DNA of 64,000 nucleotides from Ignavibacteriales bacterium (lineage in GTDB: Bacteria > Bacteroidota > Ignavibacteria > Ignavibacteriales > Ignavibacteriaceae), in contig JADJIA010000003.1 in assembly GCA_016707285.1 (NCBI GenBank), positions 558,001 through 622,000 on the forward strand. The letters run 5' to 3'. Shown piece by piece: positions 8,134 to 17,014 of the stretch. Each line of letters opens with the position of its first letter. Within the stretch, counting starts at the first letter, position 1. The position numbers and the translations under genes are program-made. The notes beneath the pieces were generated by a model that did not search any database, was not told the DNA's origin, and saw only the letters and a list, made by a program, of their open reading frames with translations.

Positions 8134-9939
8134 TTAGTAAACCATTATCCCGGCTATAAGTCCATCAATTGCGTAGATGATAACTCCATATTTCTCAAAT
8201 ACCATCTGCTGTTCGGAACCGTAATCATCGTGGAAATCAGGTTCGCCAAGGATCGAAAGAACTTCTTCGAGATCACTGTTAACACTGAAAGTCTTTTTGT
8301 TGATTGTCAGTTTCACAGATGGATCAAAAGAAGTGATACCTACAACTTTATTAGCTTTGTCAAAGTAGATTATGAGCCCTGGTGTATCGTATGACCAGAT
8401 ATCGCCGTATTCATCTTTATCTTTGTCTGAAGGTAATTTAAGTTTTTTAAGTACATCATCCTGGCTCATTCCGGTTGTAAGTCCTGCAAAAACAAGTGTT
8501 CCCGGTGCGAGTGAAGATTTTACCTGATTTTTAGGTCTGGTATTTGGTCTGTTATCATTTGGTGAAGGATCTTTTTTCTTGTCAGTTGTTGGAGCTTTTT
8601 TGCCTTCGAGAACATCAAGTTTATCTTTGGCTTTTGAAGCGTAGTAGCTATCCTTAAAGTCTTTCAAGAAATTTTTCCAGGTGTTGATAGCTTCAGTTTT
8701 CATTGAGCCATAAGTGTAAGCGAGACCCATATTGAAGAGAGCTTCAGGTCTTTTTGGGTCAACCTTAAGGGCAGATTTGAAGATATCGGCTGCTTCTTTA
8801 TATTTATTCTGCTCGAGCTGGAGGAAACCTTTTGCAATCATGACATCGTAAGATTGTTTGGTTACTTTTTCAGCTTTGGCAATGGCATCATTGGCAGCTT
8901 TCACATTTTTTGTAAGGGTGTTAAGCACTGCAAGATTGATATAAGCCTGGAGGTAGTTAGGATCGAGTTCAAGAGCTTTTGTGAGGGCTTTTTCAGCTTC
9001 AGTAAGTTCTGAATTCTTCAGGTTATATTCACCTCTTTTGGTGTTTACTGTAAAAATGTTTGTGAAGAAATCAACTTTAGAAAGTGTGGTTGGAAGCAGC
9101 ACTTCAAGATTAATTCCCTTTTGGCTGATTTTTTGTGAAAGTACGGCAACTGCGAGGTTGTTATATCCTTCTTTGAAGTTAGGATAAGCCGAGAGAAATT
9201 TATTGTATGATGCGATGGCGTTTTTATAATCACCCGAGTTCAAATAAATCTGGGCATATTCAAAATTTCTTGCATATTCATAATAGGTTGCGATGTGTTT
9301 GAATACTTCAACAACTCTTGCTGTAAAGTTTGGATGTGTTACCGAGTTCATTGTATGAGGTGTGTACTCGTAACCCTTGTTGGTCATATAGTTGAACCAT
9401 TCGATACCGCCGAGAGGGGAGTAGCCTGCTCTCATGGTATAGAGAACGGCATACTTGTCAGCTTCAAATTCCATCTCACGGCTGAGTTTCAAGAACTGTT
9501 CTTCGGTTGCATTTGGGTTTTTATTGAGGAATTCATCACCTTTTGCAGGGTGTTTCATAAGAACATGTGCAAGTTCATGAGCGAGAACAAAGGCGAGTTG
9601 CTCGATACTGTTCCCAACCGATGTGAACAATCCTGTATGTACATAAACGCTGTCGTTAATGTAAGCAAAGGCGTTGATCTCTTCATTCTGAATCAATTTG
9701 AATTTGATAATACTGTTGCCTGACAAACCGGCAGCTTTGTTGAGAATCTTTGCGATCTCTTGAATTGTTTTTGCCTGTTGGGTTCCATAAACCGGTTTCC
9801 CGTAGTTGGCAATTACGATACTGTCGTGATTAATATCACTGTTGTTTTTCTTCCTCTGAGCAGTCAAGTCAGGGGAGATGAAGGATACGATTAAAAGCAA
9901 AGCAAAAAGCGCTGCGAAAAAGTTGAAGTGTGTTTTCAT
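8134..9939 (-). CDS. M48 metalloprotease with TPR repeats and a C-terminal beta domain
   Basis: A 601-residue exported protein with a signal peptide (FFAALFALLLIVSFISPDLTAQ). The protease domain carries HELAHVLMKH at about residue 118, the M48 zinc helix, with EFEADKYAV supplying the third ligand. TPR units follow from about residue 225 (YAQIYLNSGDYKNAIASYNK, AEKALTKALELDPNYLQAY, YKEAADIFKSALKVDPKRP). After a low-complexity linker rich in K, P, N and D, a C-terminal domain of about 130 residues (from GLTTGMSQDDVLKKL) shows repeated beta strands. It resembles BepA-like periplasmic proteases linked to outer-membrane assembly; that role is inference. Monocistronic, with its own terminator. Confidence 0.9.
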   Translation of the reverse strand: MKTHFNFFAALFALLLIVSFISPDLTAQRKKNNSDINHDSIVIANYGKPVYGTQQAKTIQEIAKILNKAAGLSGNSIIKFKLIQNEEINAFAYINDSVYVHTGLFTSVGNSIEQLAFVLAHELAHVLMKHPAKGDEFLNKNPNATEEQFLKLSREMEFEADKYAVLYTMRAGYSPLGGIEWFNYMTNKGYEYTPHTMNSVTHPNFTARVVEVFKHIATYYEYARNFEYAQIYLNSGDYKNAIASYNKFLSAYPNFKEGYNNLAVAVLSQKISQKGINLEVLLPTTLSKVDFFTNIFTVNTKRGEYNLKNSELTEAEKALTKALELDPNYLQAYINLAVLNTLTKNVKAANDAIAKAEKVTKQSYDVMIAKGFLQLEQNKYKEAADIFKSALKVDPKRPEALFNMGLAYTYGSMKTEAINTWKNFLKDFKDSYYASKAKDKLDVLEGKKAPTTDKKKDPSPNDNRPNTRPKNQVKSSLAPGTLVFAGLTTGMSQDDVLKKLKLPSDKDKDEYGDIWSYDTPGLIIYFDKANKVVGITSFDPSVKLTINKKTFSVNSDLEEVLSILGEPDFHDDYGSEQQMVFEKYGVIIYAIDGLIAGIMVY

Positions 9940-10357
9940 GTTGTGTGTCTCCGGGTAATTAAATTTGAAATCGTTTACTGATTCTACTATGCAGAATCAA
10001 TCGGGTTCCGGGATTTTGTTTGTTGTGTGACGAACGGCATATTATTGTGATAAATGAACTTATCAGCTGACGATTAAGATTAAATAAAGAACAGGTTGCA
10101 ATTTAGTAAAATATATATATTTATAAAAAGTTTTTTTTAGTTAATTCGGGGTGAATAATCTTGGAATGGGATATATATTGAATTAGTGTAGAATTTGGGG
10201 AAATCATGGTTAACCGCAGAGATCAAACAACCAAGGAGATTATCACATATCCCCCTCCTAAAAACCGTATCGGGGAGTATTGCGTAACAAAATCCTTGAA
10301 ATCTGTGCTAAATCAGTGTCATCTGTGGAACTATCCACCTCAACTTACAAAAATCAC
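9940..10357. other. intergenic region with single-copy remnants of short repeats
   Basis: A 418-base gap between the 5' end of the M48-TPR gene and the 3' end of glmM. It is AT-rich to about 10140. At 10205-10240 there is an AACCGCAGAGATCAAACAACC-like stretch, and at 10295-10333 a stretch of the form AAATCTGTGCTAAATCAG/TGTCATCTGTGG, both resembling decayed intergenic repeats. I see no gene and no clear promoter box here. Confidence 0.5.
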
Positions 10358-11707
10358 TTAAATCAGGGCTTTAATCTCGGCGAAATATTTTTCACACAGG
10401 TTTACAGCCACATCATAAGAAGTTGCTTCGGCTATAACACGGATAATCGGTTCTGTGTTTGATTTTCTGAAGTGCACCCAGTGATCGGGGAGGTCGATCC
10501 TTAAACCGTCATCAGTATTTATTTTCTCATTTTTGTACTTCTCTACCATCGCCTGAAGCACTTCATCGGGAGATTTCCCCGAAATGTCGATTTTCTTTTT
10601 TGCAATACTGTATTGTGGCAATGCTTTCTTCATTTCAGAGAGTTTTCCGCCAAATTCTGCCAGATGTTGAAGGGTTATTGCAACACCTACCAGTGAATCT
10701 CTACCATAATGTAGAGCCGGATAGATAACGCCGCCACTTCCTTCACCACCAACAATTGCTCCGGTCTCTTTCATCATTTGAACAACATTTGCTTCACCAA
10801 CGGGTGAACGGAAGACCTTACAGCCGGCGGCAGTTGTGATGTCATCAACTGTTCTCGTAGTGGAAAGATTTACAACCACTGATCCCGGAGTTTTTGAAAG
10901 TACCCATTTAACCACATGTGAGATTGTATTTTCTTCACTAAACGGTTCACCCTCATCCGTGATGAGCACAAGACGATCGGCATCGGGGTCAACAACCACA
11001 CCAAAATCGGCACCCGTTTCTTTAACTTTTTGCATCGTTTCAATAAGGTTTTCAGGAAGAGGTTCGGGCAGTCGAGGAAAAATTCCCGTTTTTTCGCAAT
11101 TCATCTCGATAACTTCACAACCAAAATCACGCAGAAGTTCGGGAATTACATAAACGCCGGCACCATTTACACAATCAACAACAACTTTAAATTTCTTTGA
11201 TTTTATCAATTCCATATCAATGTGTGGAAGGGCAATTGCTTTTTCTTTGTGGAGTTTCAACATTGTGGAGTTAAATGTAGAGTGTCCAATTCCATCCCAC
11301 CTTTTATATTCAGCTGTTTGACCGAGGAATTTTTTCATCGTATTGTGCTCATCAGGAGACATGAACTGACCGGTGGAGTTTAACAGTTTAAGTGCATTCC
11401 ATTCATTGGGATTGTGACTTGCAGAAATCGCAATTCCTCCCTGGGCACCCAGAGTTTTCACTGCAAACTGAACTGTAGGTGTGGGAACTATCCCGATATC
11501 AACAACATTAATTCCCAAAGCATTCAGAGTTCCTGCTGTAATTGAGCTTACCATAGCGCCGGTGATTCTTGAATCTCTTCCGATCACAACTGTTCCGCTG
11601 CCAATCCATTTGGCATAAGCTGATGTAAAACTTACGAGAGTTTCGGGGTCGAGACCGTCTCCAACTATTCCCCTGATCCCTGAAATACTTACCATTAATG
11701 TTGGCAT
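10358..11707 (-). CDS. glmM: phosphoglucosamine mutase
   Basis: This enzyme interconverts glucosamine-6-phosphate and glucosamine-1-phosphate for UDP-GlcNAc synthesis. The 449-residue protein has the four-domain alpha-D-phosphohexomutase layout: the early ISGIRGIVGDGL, the phosphoserine loop ISASHNPNEWNALK (serine about 97), the metal loop DPDADRLVL, the sugar-specificity loop GGEGSGGVIYP, and the phosphate-binding RKSNTEPIIRVIAE near the C terminus. The GEGSGG loop and close match to archaeal/bacterial GlmM favour glucosamine over mannose or glucose, unlike the paralogue at 52104-53450. Its start abuts a short-repeat array placed where its promoter would be expected. Confidence 0.88.
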   Translation of the reverse strand: MPTLMVSISGIRGIVGDGLDPETLVSFTSAYAKWIGSGTVVIGRDSRITGAMVSSITAGTLNALGINVVDIGIVPTPTVQFAVKTLGAQGGIAISASHNPNEWNALKLLNSTGQFMSPDEHNTMKKFLGQTAEYKRWDGIGHSTFNSTMLKLHKEKAIALPHIDMELIKSKKFKVVVDCVNGAGVYVIPELLRDFGCEVIEMNCEKTGIFPRLPEPLPENLIETMQKVKETGADFGVVVDPDADRLVLITDEGEPFSEENTISHVVKWVLSKTPGSVVVNLSTTRTVDDITTAAGCKVFRSPVGEANVVQMMKETGAIVGGEGSGGVIYPALHYGRDSLVGVAITLQHLAEFGGKLSEMKKALPQYSIAKKKIDISGKSPDEVLQAMVEKYKNEKINTDDGLRIDLPDHWVHFRKSNTEPIIRVIAEATSYDVAVNLCEKYFAEIKALI

Positions 11708-11722
11708 GGATGCTCCTTTTGT

Positions 11723-11828
11723 AGAACTTTAGAACTTCAGAACCTCAGAACTTCAGAACCTCAGAACTTCAGAACCTCAGAACTTCAGAATCTCAGAACT
11801 TCAGAACCTCAGAACTTCAGAACCTCAG
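11723..11828. repeat. left arm of an inverted pair of short tandem-repeat arrays
   Basis: About eleven imperfect copies of a 9-base unit alternating AGAACTTC and AGAACCTC, e.g. CAGAACTTCAGAACCTC. The array lies directly upstream of glmM. Its reverse complement (CTGAAGTTCTGAGGTTC) matches the array at 11881-12006, so the two face each other across an AT-rich spacer of about 50 bases. Confidence 0.9.
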
Positions 11829-11864
11829 TTTTTTAAAAAATTATTTATTCAAAATTACTAAAAA

Positions 11865-12704
11865 ATGCGACTCACTAAAGCACCGAATCACCGATGTACT
11901 GAAGTTCCGAATCTCCGAAGTACCGAAGTTCCGAATCTCCGAAGTATCGAAGTTCCGAATCTCCGAAGTACTGAAGTTCCGAATCTCCGGAGTTCTGAAG
12001 TTCTGATTAAAACAATTGACTCTCTGCTTCGTGAATATTATGGTGTTCCAAAACGAAGTGATTTTTTGCAGGATCCTTTGGATGTATTGATTGGGACGAT
12101 ATTGTCTCAAAATACAAACGATAAAAACTCCTGGAAGGCATATCGTAATCTGAAGGATAAATATTCTTCTTGGGAGGAAGTCAGACAACTCGAACGGAGA
12201 GCACTTGAGGAGGAGATTAAAGTTGCAGGATTGGGAAAACAAAAATCGGCTGCCATTCTCGAAGTGTTAAATGATCTATTTGAAAAAAAAGGGACTTTAA
12301 ATTTAGACCATGCTCATTCGATGGGTGATTCAGAGATACTTGATGAGTTGACCTCTTACAAAGGCGTGGGGGTGAAAACGGCATCTTGCGTTTTACTTTT
12401 TTCTCTAAGGCGAAATGTTTGTCCCGTTGACACTCATGTAAACAGGATAGTAAATCGAGTGGGTTTGGTTACGAGCAACCAACCGGAAAAGACATTTAAA
12501 TCACTGTTTGGGCAAATTCCGGAAGGGTTGGCACACAGCTTTCACAGTAACCTGATACTGCTTGGTCGGGAGTTTTGTAAACCAACAAATCCGGATTGTT
12601 CAAATTGTCCATTGTTACCTGTTTGCGAATTTAAGGAGAAAAACCTTTCTGCGGATGAGAAAAAATATCCACACAATAATTTTTTACTTCTCGATAATTT
12701 ATAA
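11865..12704 (+). CDS. nth: endonuclease III with a repeat-encoded N-terminal extension
   Basis: A base-excision-repair DNA glycosylase/AP lyase for oxidised pyrimidines. The core from about residue 46 is normal: IGTILSQNTNDKN, the helix-hairpin-helix LTSYKGVGVKTAS with the catalytic lysine, VDTHVNRI with the catalytic aspartate, and a C-terminal [4Fe-4S] site CKPTNPDCSNCPLLPVC (C-X6-C-X2-C-X5-C). The first 45 residues are not family sequence: they are translated tandem repeat, with TEVPNLRS repeated four times. The only ATG in frame before the core is at 11865, upstream of the array; otherwise translation would need a non-standard start close to 12000. No clear ribosome-binding site is seen. 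Confidence 0.9.
   Translation: MRLTKAPNHRCTEVPNLRSTEVPNLRSIEVPNLRSTEVPNLRSSEVLIKTIDSLLREYYGVPKRSDFLQDPLDVLIGTILSQNTNDKNSWKAYRNLKDKYSSWEEVRQLERRALEEEIKVAGLGKQKSAAILEVLNDLFEKKGTLNLDHAHSMGDSEILDELTSYKGVGVKTASCVLLFSLRRNVCPVDTHVNRIVNRVGLVTSNQPEKTFKSLFGQIPEGLAHSFHSNLILLGREFCKPTNPDCSNCPLLPVCEFKEKNLSADEKKYPHNNFLLLDNL
11881..12006. repeat. right arm of the inverted array pair, inside the nth frame
   Basis: Tandem copies of a 24-base period built from 8-base units: GAAGTTCC, GAATCTCC, GAAGTACC/GAAGTATC. The period is a multiple of three, so the array stays open in the nth frame and encodes an eight-residue repeat. Confidence 0.9.
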
Positions 12705-12876
12705 ATTAACAGAGTTTTGGGGTTTTGACGAAAAATTGAATTTGCTCATATTCCATTTGCCTGTGTCAGGTGATACACATTACTGAATCTGATCTACGTA
12801 GATTAAACTAATAAATTAATTAGTTTGTCAGAAGAGTAATCACAAAAGAAATTTGTAAATAATAATGGAGAATAAA

Positions 12877-13807
12877 ATGTATAAATCAATTTCAAAGAAG
12901 TTACTGTTCATTTTACCCTGCTCCTCATTGCAGGTTTTACAGGCTGTAAAAGTGATGATAGTCCTATTCAAGCGACGGATGTTAATGTTGAAGCCATGCA
13001 AGCCATCGCTGCTGAAGACAGTACTGTCTTAAATTTTGAAGCGAACTATCAGGATGATATCACCGGGATTGCTTCAAAAGTTGCTTCCGGATGGGTCACT
13101 GTCGATGTTCACAGAAAAAATCAATTCTGTTTCAAGAAGTTTTCAGATCAGAGTGGTTGGCGATTCTGCTTTGGGAATTGCAACATTCACATTTAGCAAC
13201 ACCTTGATTATCAGAGCCAAAAAGACAGTAATAGTGTAACTGACACAATTTTGAGAAAAACTACACAGCGGTTGTTAAAAGAAACCTGATTTTCGAAAAG
13301 GTGAACAGCTCATCTAATCCAAGAAACAATTGGAAACTTGTTGCCTGGTCAGCGATACAAGGTGGGACAACAACCAGTAGCTCAAAGATTCAATCTTTAA
13401 TGCTCTCCGCTGCCGGAATTGTTCCAATCGAGATTACTTCACCAAACAACTTTTATCTTGCTCGCGGAATTGCCCGATTTAAACAACTGCCACTTTTTGA
13501 CAAAAATTCAGAAGTGACTCTTACACTTAAGGTGATTTCAACTACAGATGATCCCGATTATGTTATCCTCAACTACGGTGCAGATAACAGAGGTGTAAAC
13601 AGAAATAAACAACTGTTTACTTTGGTATCAACTGTTTCAAGTGGAACAAGTTTCATCAAAACTTACCAGGCAGTTCTCAACACAACAAACTATGCGGGTT
13701 ATTTCCATATGGTAATGGATGTGTTAACTAAAAATGCAGTTCAGGACGATTCCACCCCTGTTGAGAGCGATGTTTGGTCACTCCCATACGGAGTTAAAAA
13801 TCAGTAG
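12877..13807 (+). CDS. lipoprotein of unknown function, frame-broken
   Basis: ATG 12877 follows a GGAG at 12867-12870. The reading MYKSISKKLLFIL, then (after one base is restored near 12915) LLIAGFTGC gives a signal peptide with a lipobox cysteine. Three frames are used in turn: about 12940-13120 (VEAMQAIAAEDSTVLNFEA), 13120-13260 (VSRSFQIRVVGDSALGIAT), and 13301-13807, ending LPYGVKNQ. The total would be about 310 residues. It is beta-rich with no recognised domain. A strong terminator follows at 13851. Breaks are single-base and look like consensus errors rather than decay. Confidence 0.6.
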
Positions 13808-13850
13808 GCAATATTCCCACAAACAATCTTGAAAAGATTTGATTGATTTT

Positions 13851-13879
13851 AAGGCTGTCATTTTGGCAGCCTTTTTTTT
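13851..13879 (+). terminator. rho-independent terminator
   Basis: AAGGCTG (13851-13857) pairs with CAGCCTT (13867-13873) and is followed by an eight-T run. It ends the lipoprotein gene, and its stem sequence is nearly the same as the terminator at 15003. Confidence 0.85.
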
Positions 13880-14024
13880 ATACTGATATGGATTCTTTCG
13901 TGAATCTTAATTATTTTAATATGATGGTTTTATCTAAATAAACGAAGTCAAAAAATTCGATTTGGATCATTTATTAAAAACTGTTGATAGAGTTTAATAA
14001 CCTGAATAGATATCACAATTTTTT

Positions 14025-14975
14025 ATGCAAAACTTTGAAATTCTGAATGTTCTTGAAGACCTTCTCATCTCGGTGCAGAAGGAAAAACTTCACCCCGGTG
14101 AGGATACCCATGTAAAACACCTCATCTATCTTGTTGAAGGTGAACTTGAAAAGATCCAAAGAAACACGAAATCCTTCGTATAACGCAAAAATATTCTCGG
14201 AGAATTGCAAAAAGTTTCTTTTGGGTTGACAGGGATATTTTCTCAAATGAGGATAAAGAGTCGGCAAAAGCGATTACTCCAATGGACTATCAATATTGGT
14301 TGATGGTCTTTCTTCTCACTCACTACACTGAACTTTACAAAGGTGGATATTCTCTATATGAGATAGTTGATCAATTTGTGGAATACCATAAACTTCACAG
14401 TTTAACCGCAGCAGATATCTTTATCACGGATACCGGGGTTACGCGCTGCAAAACAAATTTACGATTTGCGATTTCATCTTTGAAGGAAATGGGGCTTGTA
14501 AAACTTTATGACAAGGATGAAAAAGAAAAAAGCTGGATGTTAACATATCTTGGCTTTTTTACTGCAGCTTCCATTTGTATCGATCCTGATAAAGAAGAAC
14601 AAATCCACTTTCGGGTTCTATTCCTGATTTTCATGTCTCGAGATATTTTAAGATAGATCAATGGCTGCTCGAACGGATGGTAATGTTAGGTGAACCCGGG
14701 TACTTTGGAAAAATATTGAGGTTTGTTTCACTGGATGTTCTCGAATTTCATGAGCTTCAAAAAGGATCAGAGATATTCAGAGAATATTGCGAATTTTTGA
14801 AAATCTGACCAAAAAGAAGTCAGAACAACCAAAACAAACACATGAAGCAGAAGAAATCACTGAATTCCTCTGGCAGCTTGAGGTGATCAACGCATTAAAT
14901 GAATATATGACAGAATTGTCAGACAAGTTTAATTCGGATGCTTTTGTGGAGAGATTGTTAAAAGAGAAGATTTGA
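14025..14975 (+). CDS. hypothetical cytoplasmic protein, frame-broken
   Basis: ATG 14025 opens MQNFEILNVLEDLLISVQKE, which runs to a stop near 14180. The reading continues in another frame from about 14175 (RRIAKSFFWVDRDIF) through MDYQYWLMVFLLTHYTEL to 14640, then shifts near 14640 (FKIDQWLLERMVMLGEPGYFG), and again near 14790 (FENLTKKKSEQPKQ) to a stop at 14975. The whole would be about 315 mostly helical residues. The middle part (SLKEMGLVKLYDKDEKEKSWMLTYLG) resembles a winged-helix segment, so a DNA-binding role is possible but not shown. No family recognised. Confidence 0.5.
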
Positions 14976-15002
14976 AAAACGTCAAAAAATGTACTTAACT
15001 AA

Positions 15003-15030
15003 AAAGGCTGCCAATTTTCCGGCAGCCTTT
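15003..15030. terminator. bidirectional terminator
   Basis: AAAGGCTGCC (15003-15012) pairs with GGCAGCCTTT (15021-15030). It is flanked by A-rich sequence on the left and a long T run on the right, between two convergent genes. Confidence 0.85.
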
Positions 15031-15051
15031 TTTTTTTGTCAATATTGGCTA

Positions 15052-15877
15052 CTATTTCGTATAAGAGTAATGAATTTCAACAATCTCATCGTCGAGATCA
15101 TAAACTTTTATAAGTGATTTTTCAGGATTGGGAGTCCGGAAGTGTTATATTTTTATATCATCTACGATGGTGGCTGCATCTCCCGTATTTGAGACTTTAA
15201 CGAGGTTTCCGCCTTATCATAATCGTATTTATCGATTATCTTAATTTCAGATGCTTCAAAAACTTTTTTATCGAGTTTACCATCCTTGTTGTATGAATAA
15301 GTGATTTTGCTCGACTCAGAATTATAAGTTGAAAGTCTTCCTTTTCCATCAAACTCATAAGTACCCATTACGGAAAATTCACCACTTTCGGAATGAGAGA
15401 AAACCTTGGCTGATTCTGGCCAGGGCTCCTTTGTTTGAATATTCATAATTCCATTGTTTCATGGCACCCGATCCTCCGGTTGCAACATCATAAAGTGCGA
15501 TATAACTCAATTTACCGGCATCATAACTAAATTCATATTTATGTTCAACTTTTGAACCATCGTTGCTTTTCCAGGAATATGATATTTCAGCGAGTTTTCC
15601 TTCTGAATTCCATTTATAAGTATAATCGCCGGGGTGATCATCGATTCTTAGTTTTTGTGAAACCGATTGCAGTTTTCCATTGGCATCATAAACTGAAGCT
15701 ACATAATAATTAAATGAATTGGGCTCCAATTCCTTCTCAACAACATATTCCTCTCATTTATAACACCGGCTGCTTTTATCTTTTTTGCCATTCAGGCGTC
15801 ATTTTTTCTGAAAAGGGGATAAAATCCTGTGCAAACAATTGAATGGTTAACAGGAGCATAATTGTAAGATGTTTCAT
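15052..15877 (-). CDS. secreted YD-repeat-like protein, frame-broken copy
   Basis: ATG 15877 gives MKHLTIMLLLTIQLFAQ, a signal peptide, then DFIPFSEKMTPEW, which matches the start of the mature part of the neighbouring gene (HFIPFLEKQTPEY). The frame breaks near 15780, 15440 and 15165, with coding sections about 15379-15729 (SVYDANGKLQSVSQKL, YKWNSEGKLAEISYSW) and 15162-15446 (TYEFDGKGRLSTYN, TYSYNKDGKLDKK). The last section reads SLIKVYDLDDEIVEIHYSY to a stop at 15052. These are Rhs-type YD-like repeats. It is a tandem paralogue of 16019-16762; function unknown. Confidence 0.6.
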
Positions 15878-16018
15878 GAATTTCCTCTATTCAACATTGT
15901 ATGAAATGCTAAGGTTAATATAGGTGGTCGGGATATCATAGCCATAAACCCACCTCTCCTGAATTGAAGAAAGAACCCCGGTGGCTGCATACATATATTC
16001 AGCATCTCCAAAAAGTAG

Positions 16019-16762
16019 TTAAACTTTCAGTTTTTTCTTTAACAGAGTTCCACTTTTATCGTAAGTGTATGTTATTGTGTATGGATCCATTCCTTCCATT
16101 ATTTCGACTGATTTGATTATCTTTCCGTTTGAATCATACTCATGAGTGGCACTACGAACATCAGAATCCTCTTTGATCAGGTTTCCGCTGTCATCATAAA
16201 TGTAGTTACACCTTGGCATCAAATCACCCATAAAATAGATTTTTGAATTATCAGTAATCTGTTTAAGGGTGGAATTTTTGTTATATTCATAGTCATATGA
16301 GCCACAATCTCTGCTTTTCCCATCCTCAATTTCCTTGTGTAACACTTTGGAAAGTTGACCGTTCTCTTTTGAATAAATAAAGTCAAGTACGGTTGTAATA
16401 TTGGCACCTTCGGAAGCGTGCCCATCGATTGTGTAGGAGACAATTTTCTCAAGTTTACCTGTTTTATTATAAACAAAACTGTCAACTGTTGAGAGGACAT
16501 AGTTAAATGCTTTAAATTTTGCTTTTAGCAGGTTCCCGTTTTCATCAAAAGTAAAAAGTGTCTCTGAAGAAGGGGCAGGGGTGGTGATGAAAGTTGAATC
16601 CGTTGAGATAACCTGTTCAAGAACATTAGTTATATGATACAGTTTTAGAAATTTCTTGTACTCGGGTGTTTGTTTCTCCAAAAACGGGATAAAATGCTGT
16701 GCAAAACTTGCACCTGCCATCAAAAGAAACATTAAAACTACTCTTGCCAAATTATACTCCAA
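16019..16762 (-). CDS. secreted protein with seven YD-like repeats
   Basis: An intact 247-residue protein with a signal peptide (ARVVLMFLLMAGASFAQ). The mature part is made of repeats of about 25-30 residues of the form aromatic-x-Y/F-D-x-x-G-x-L-x-K: FTFDENGNLLKAKF, FVYNKTGKLEKIVS, FIYSKENGQLSKVL, YEYNKNSTLKQIT, YIYDDSGNLIKED, HEYDSNGKIIKSVE, YTYDKSGTLLKKKL. These resemble the YD repeats of Rhs/wall-associated proteins that wind into beta shells, but this protein is far too short for a full Rhs cage. It is adjacent to a broken paralogue in the same orientation. Function unknown; possibly a surface or periplasmic protein. Confidence 0.7.
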   Translation of the reverse strand: MEYNLARVVLMFLLMAGASFAQHFIPFLEKQTPEYKKFLKLYHITNVLEQVISTDSTFITTPAPSSETLFTFDENGNLLKAKFKAFNYVLSTVDSFVYNKTGKLEKIVSYTIDGHASEGANITTVLDFIYSKENGQLSKVLHKEIEDGKSRDCGSYDYEYNKNSTLKQITDNSKIYFMGDLMPRCNYIYDDSGNLIKEDSDVRSATHEYDSNGKIIKSVEIMEGMDPYTITYTYDKSGTLLKKKLKV

Positions 16763-16942
16763 ATGAATAATGAATATTAAAGAAAATTATTTTAAAAAGA
16801 TTACTTGAATTTAACATTCAGATGACTGAATAATGTTCCAAAAAAAGTTATTATTATTCTTTTTTTACTGATTTTGTAAATTAAAATGGTAAATCGGGCA
16901 GTTTACAATGAAAATTTTGTTTTATAACCGTAAAAGAACAAA

Positions 16943-16972
16943 ATTGAATTTTGATTCAATCTTTTACCTTTG
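16943..16972 (+). promoter_or_regulatory. Bacteroidota-type promoter for pdxJ
   Basis: ATTG at 16943-16946 and TACCTTTG at 16965-16972 are 18 bases apart, fitting the -33/-7 consensus. The pdxJ start is 43 bases after the -7 box. Confidence 0.55.
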
Positions 16973-17014
16973 TAATTTTACATGTCCAGTTAGAATAATT
17001 GTAGAGGAAAGACA

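Noticed and set aside
8134..9939. Sense-opposite 142-residue frame at 9295-9723 as a gene
   Set aside because: It lies within the intact M48-TPR gene on the other strand, has an unlikely cysteine-rich composition and no ribosome-binding site.
11723..12006. CRISPR array
   Set aside because: Units are 8-9 bases with no spacers of uniform length and no cas genes nearby; the pattern is a simple degenerate tandem array.
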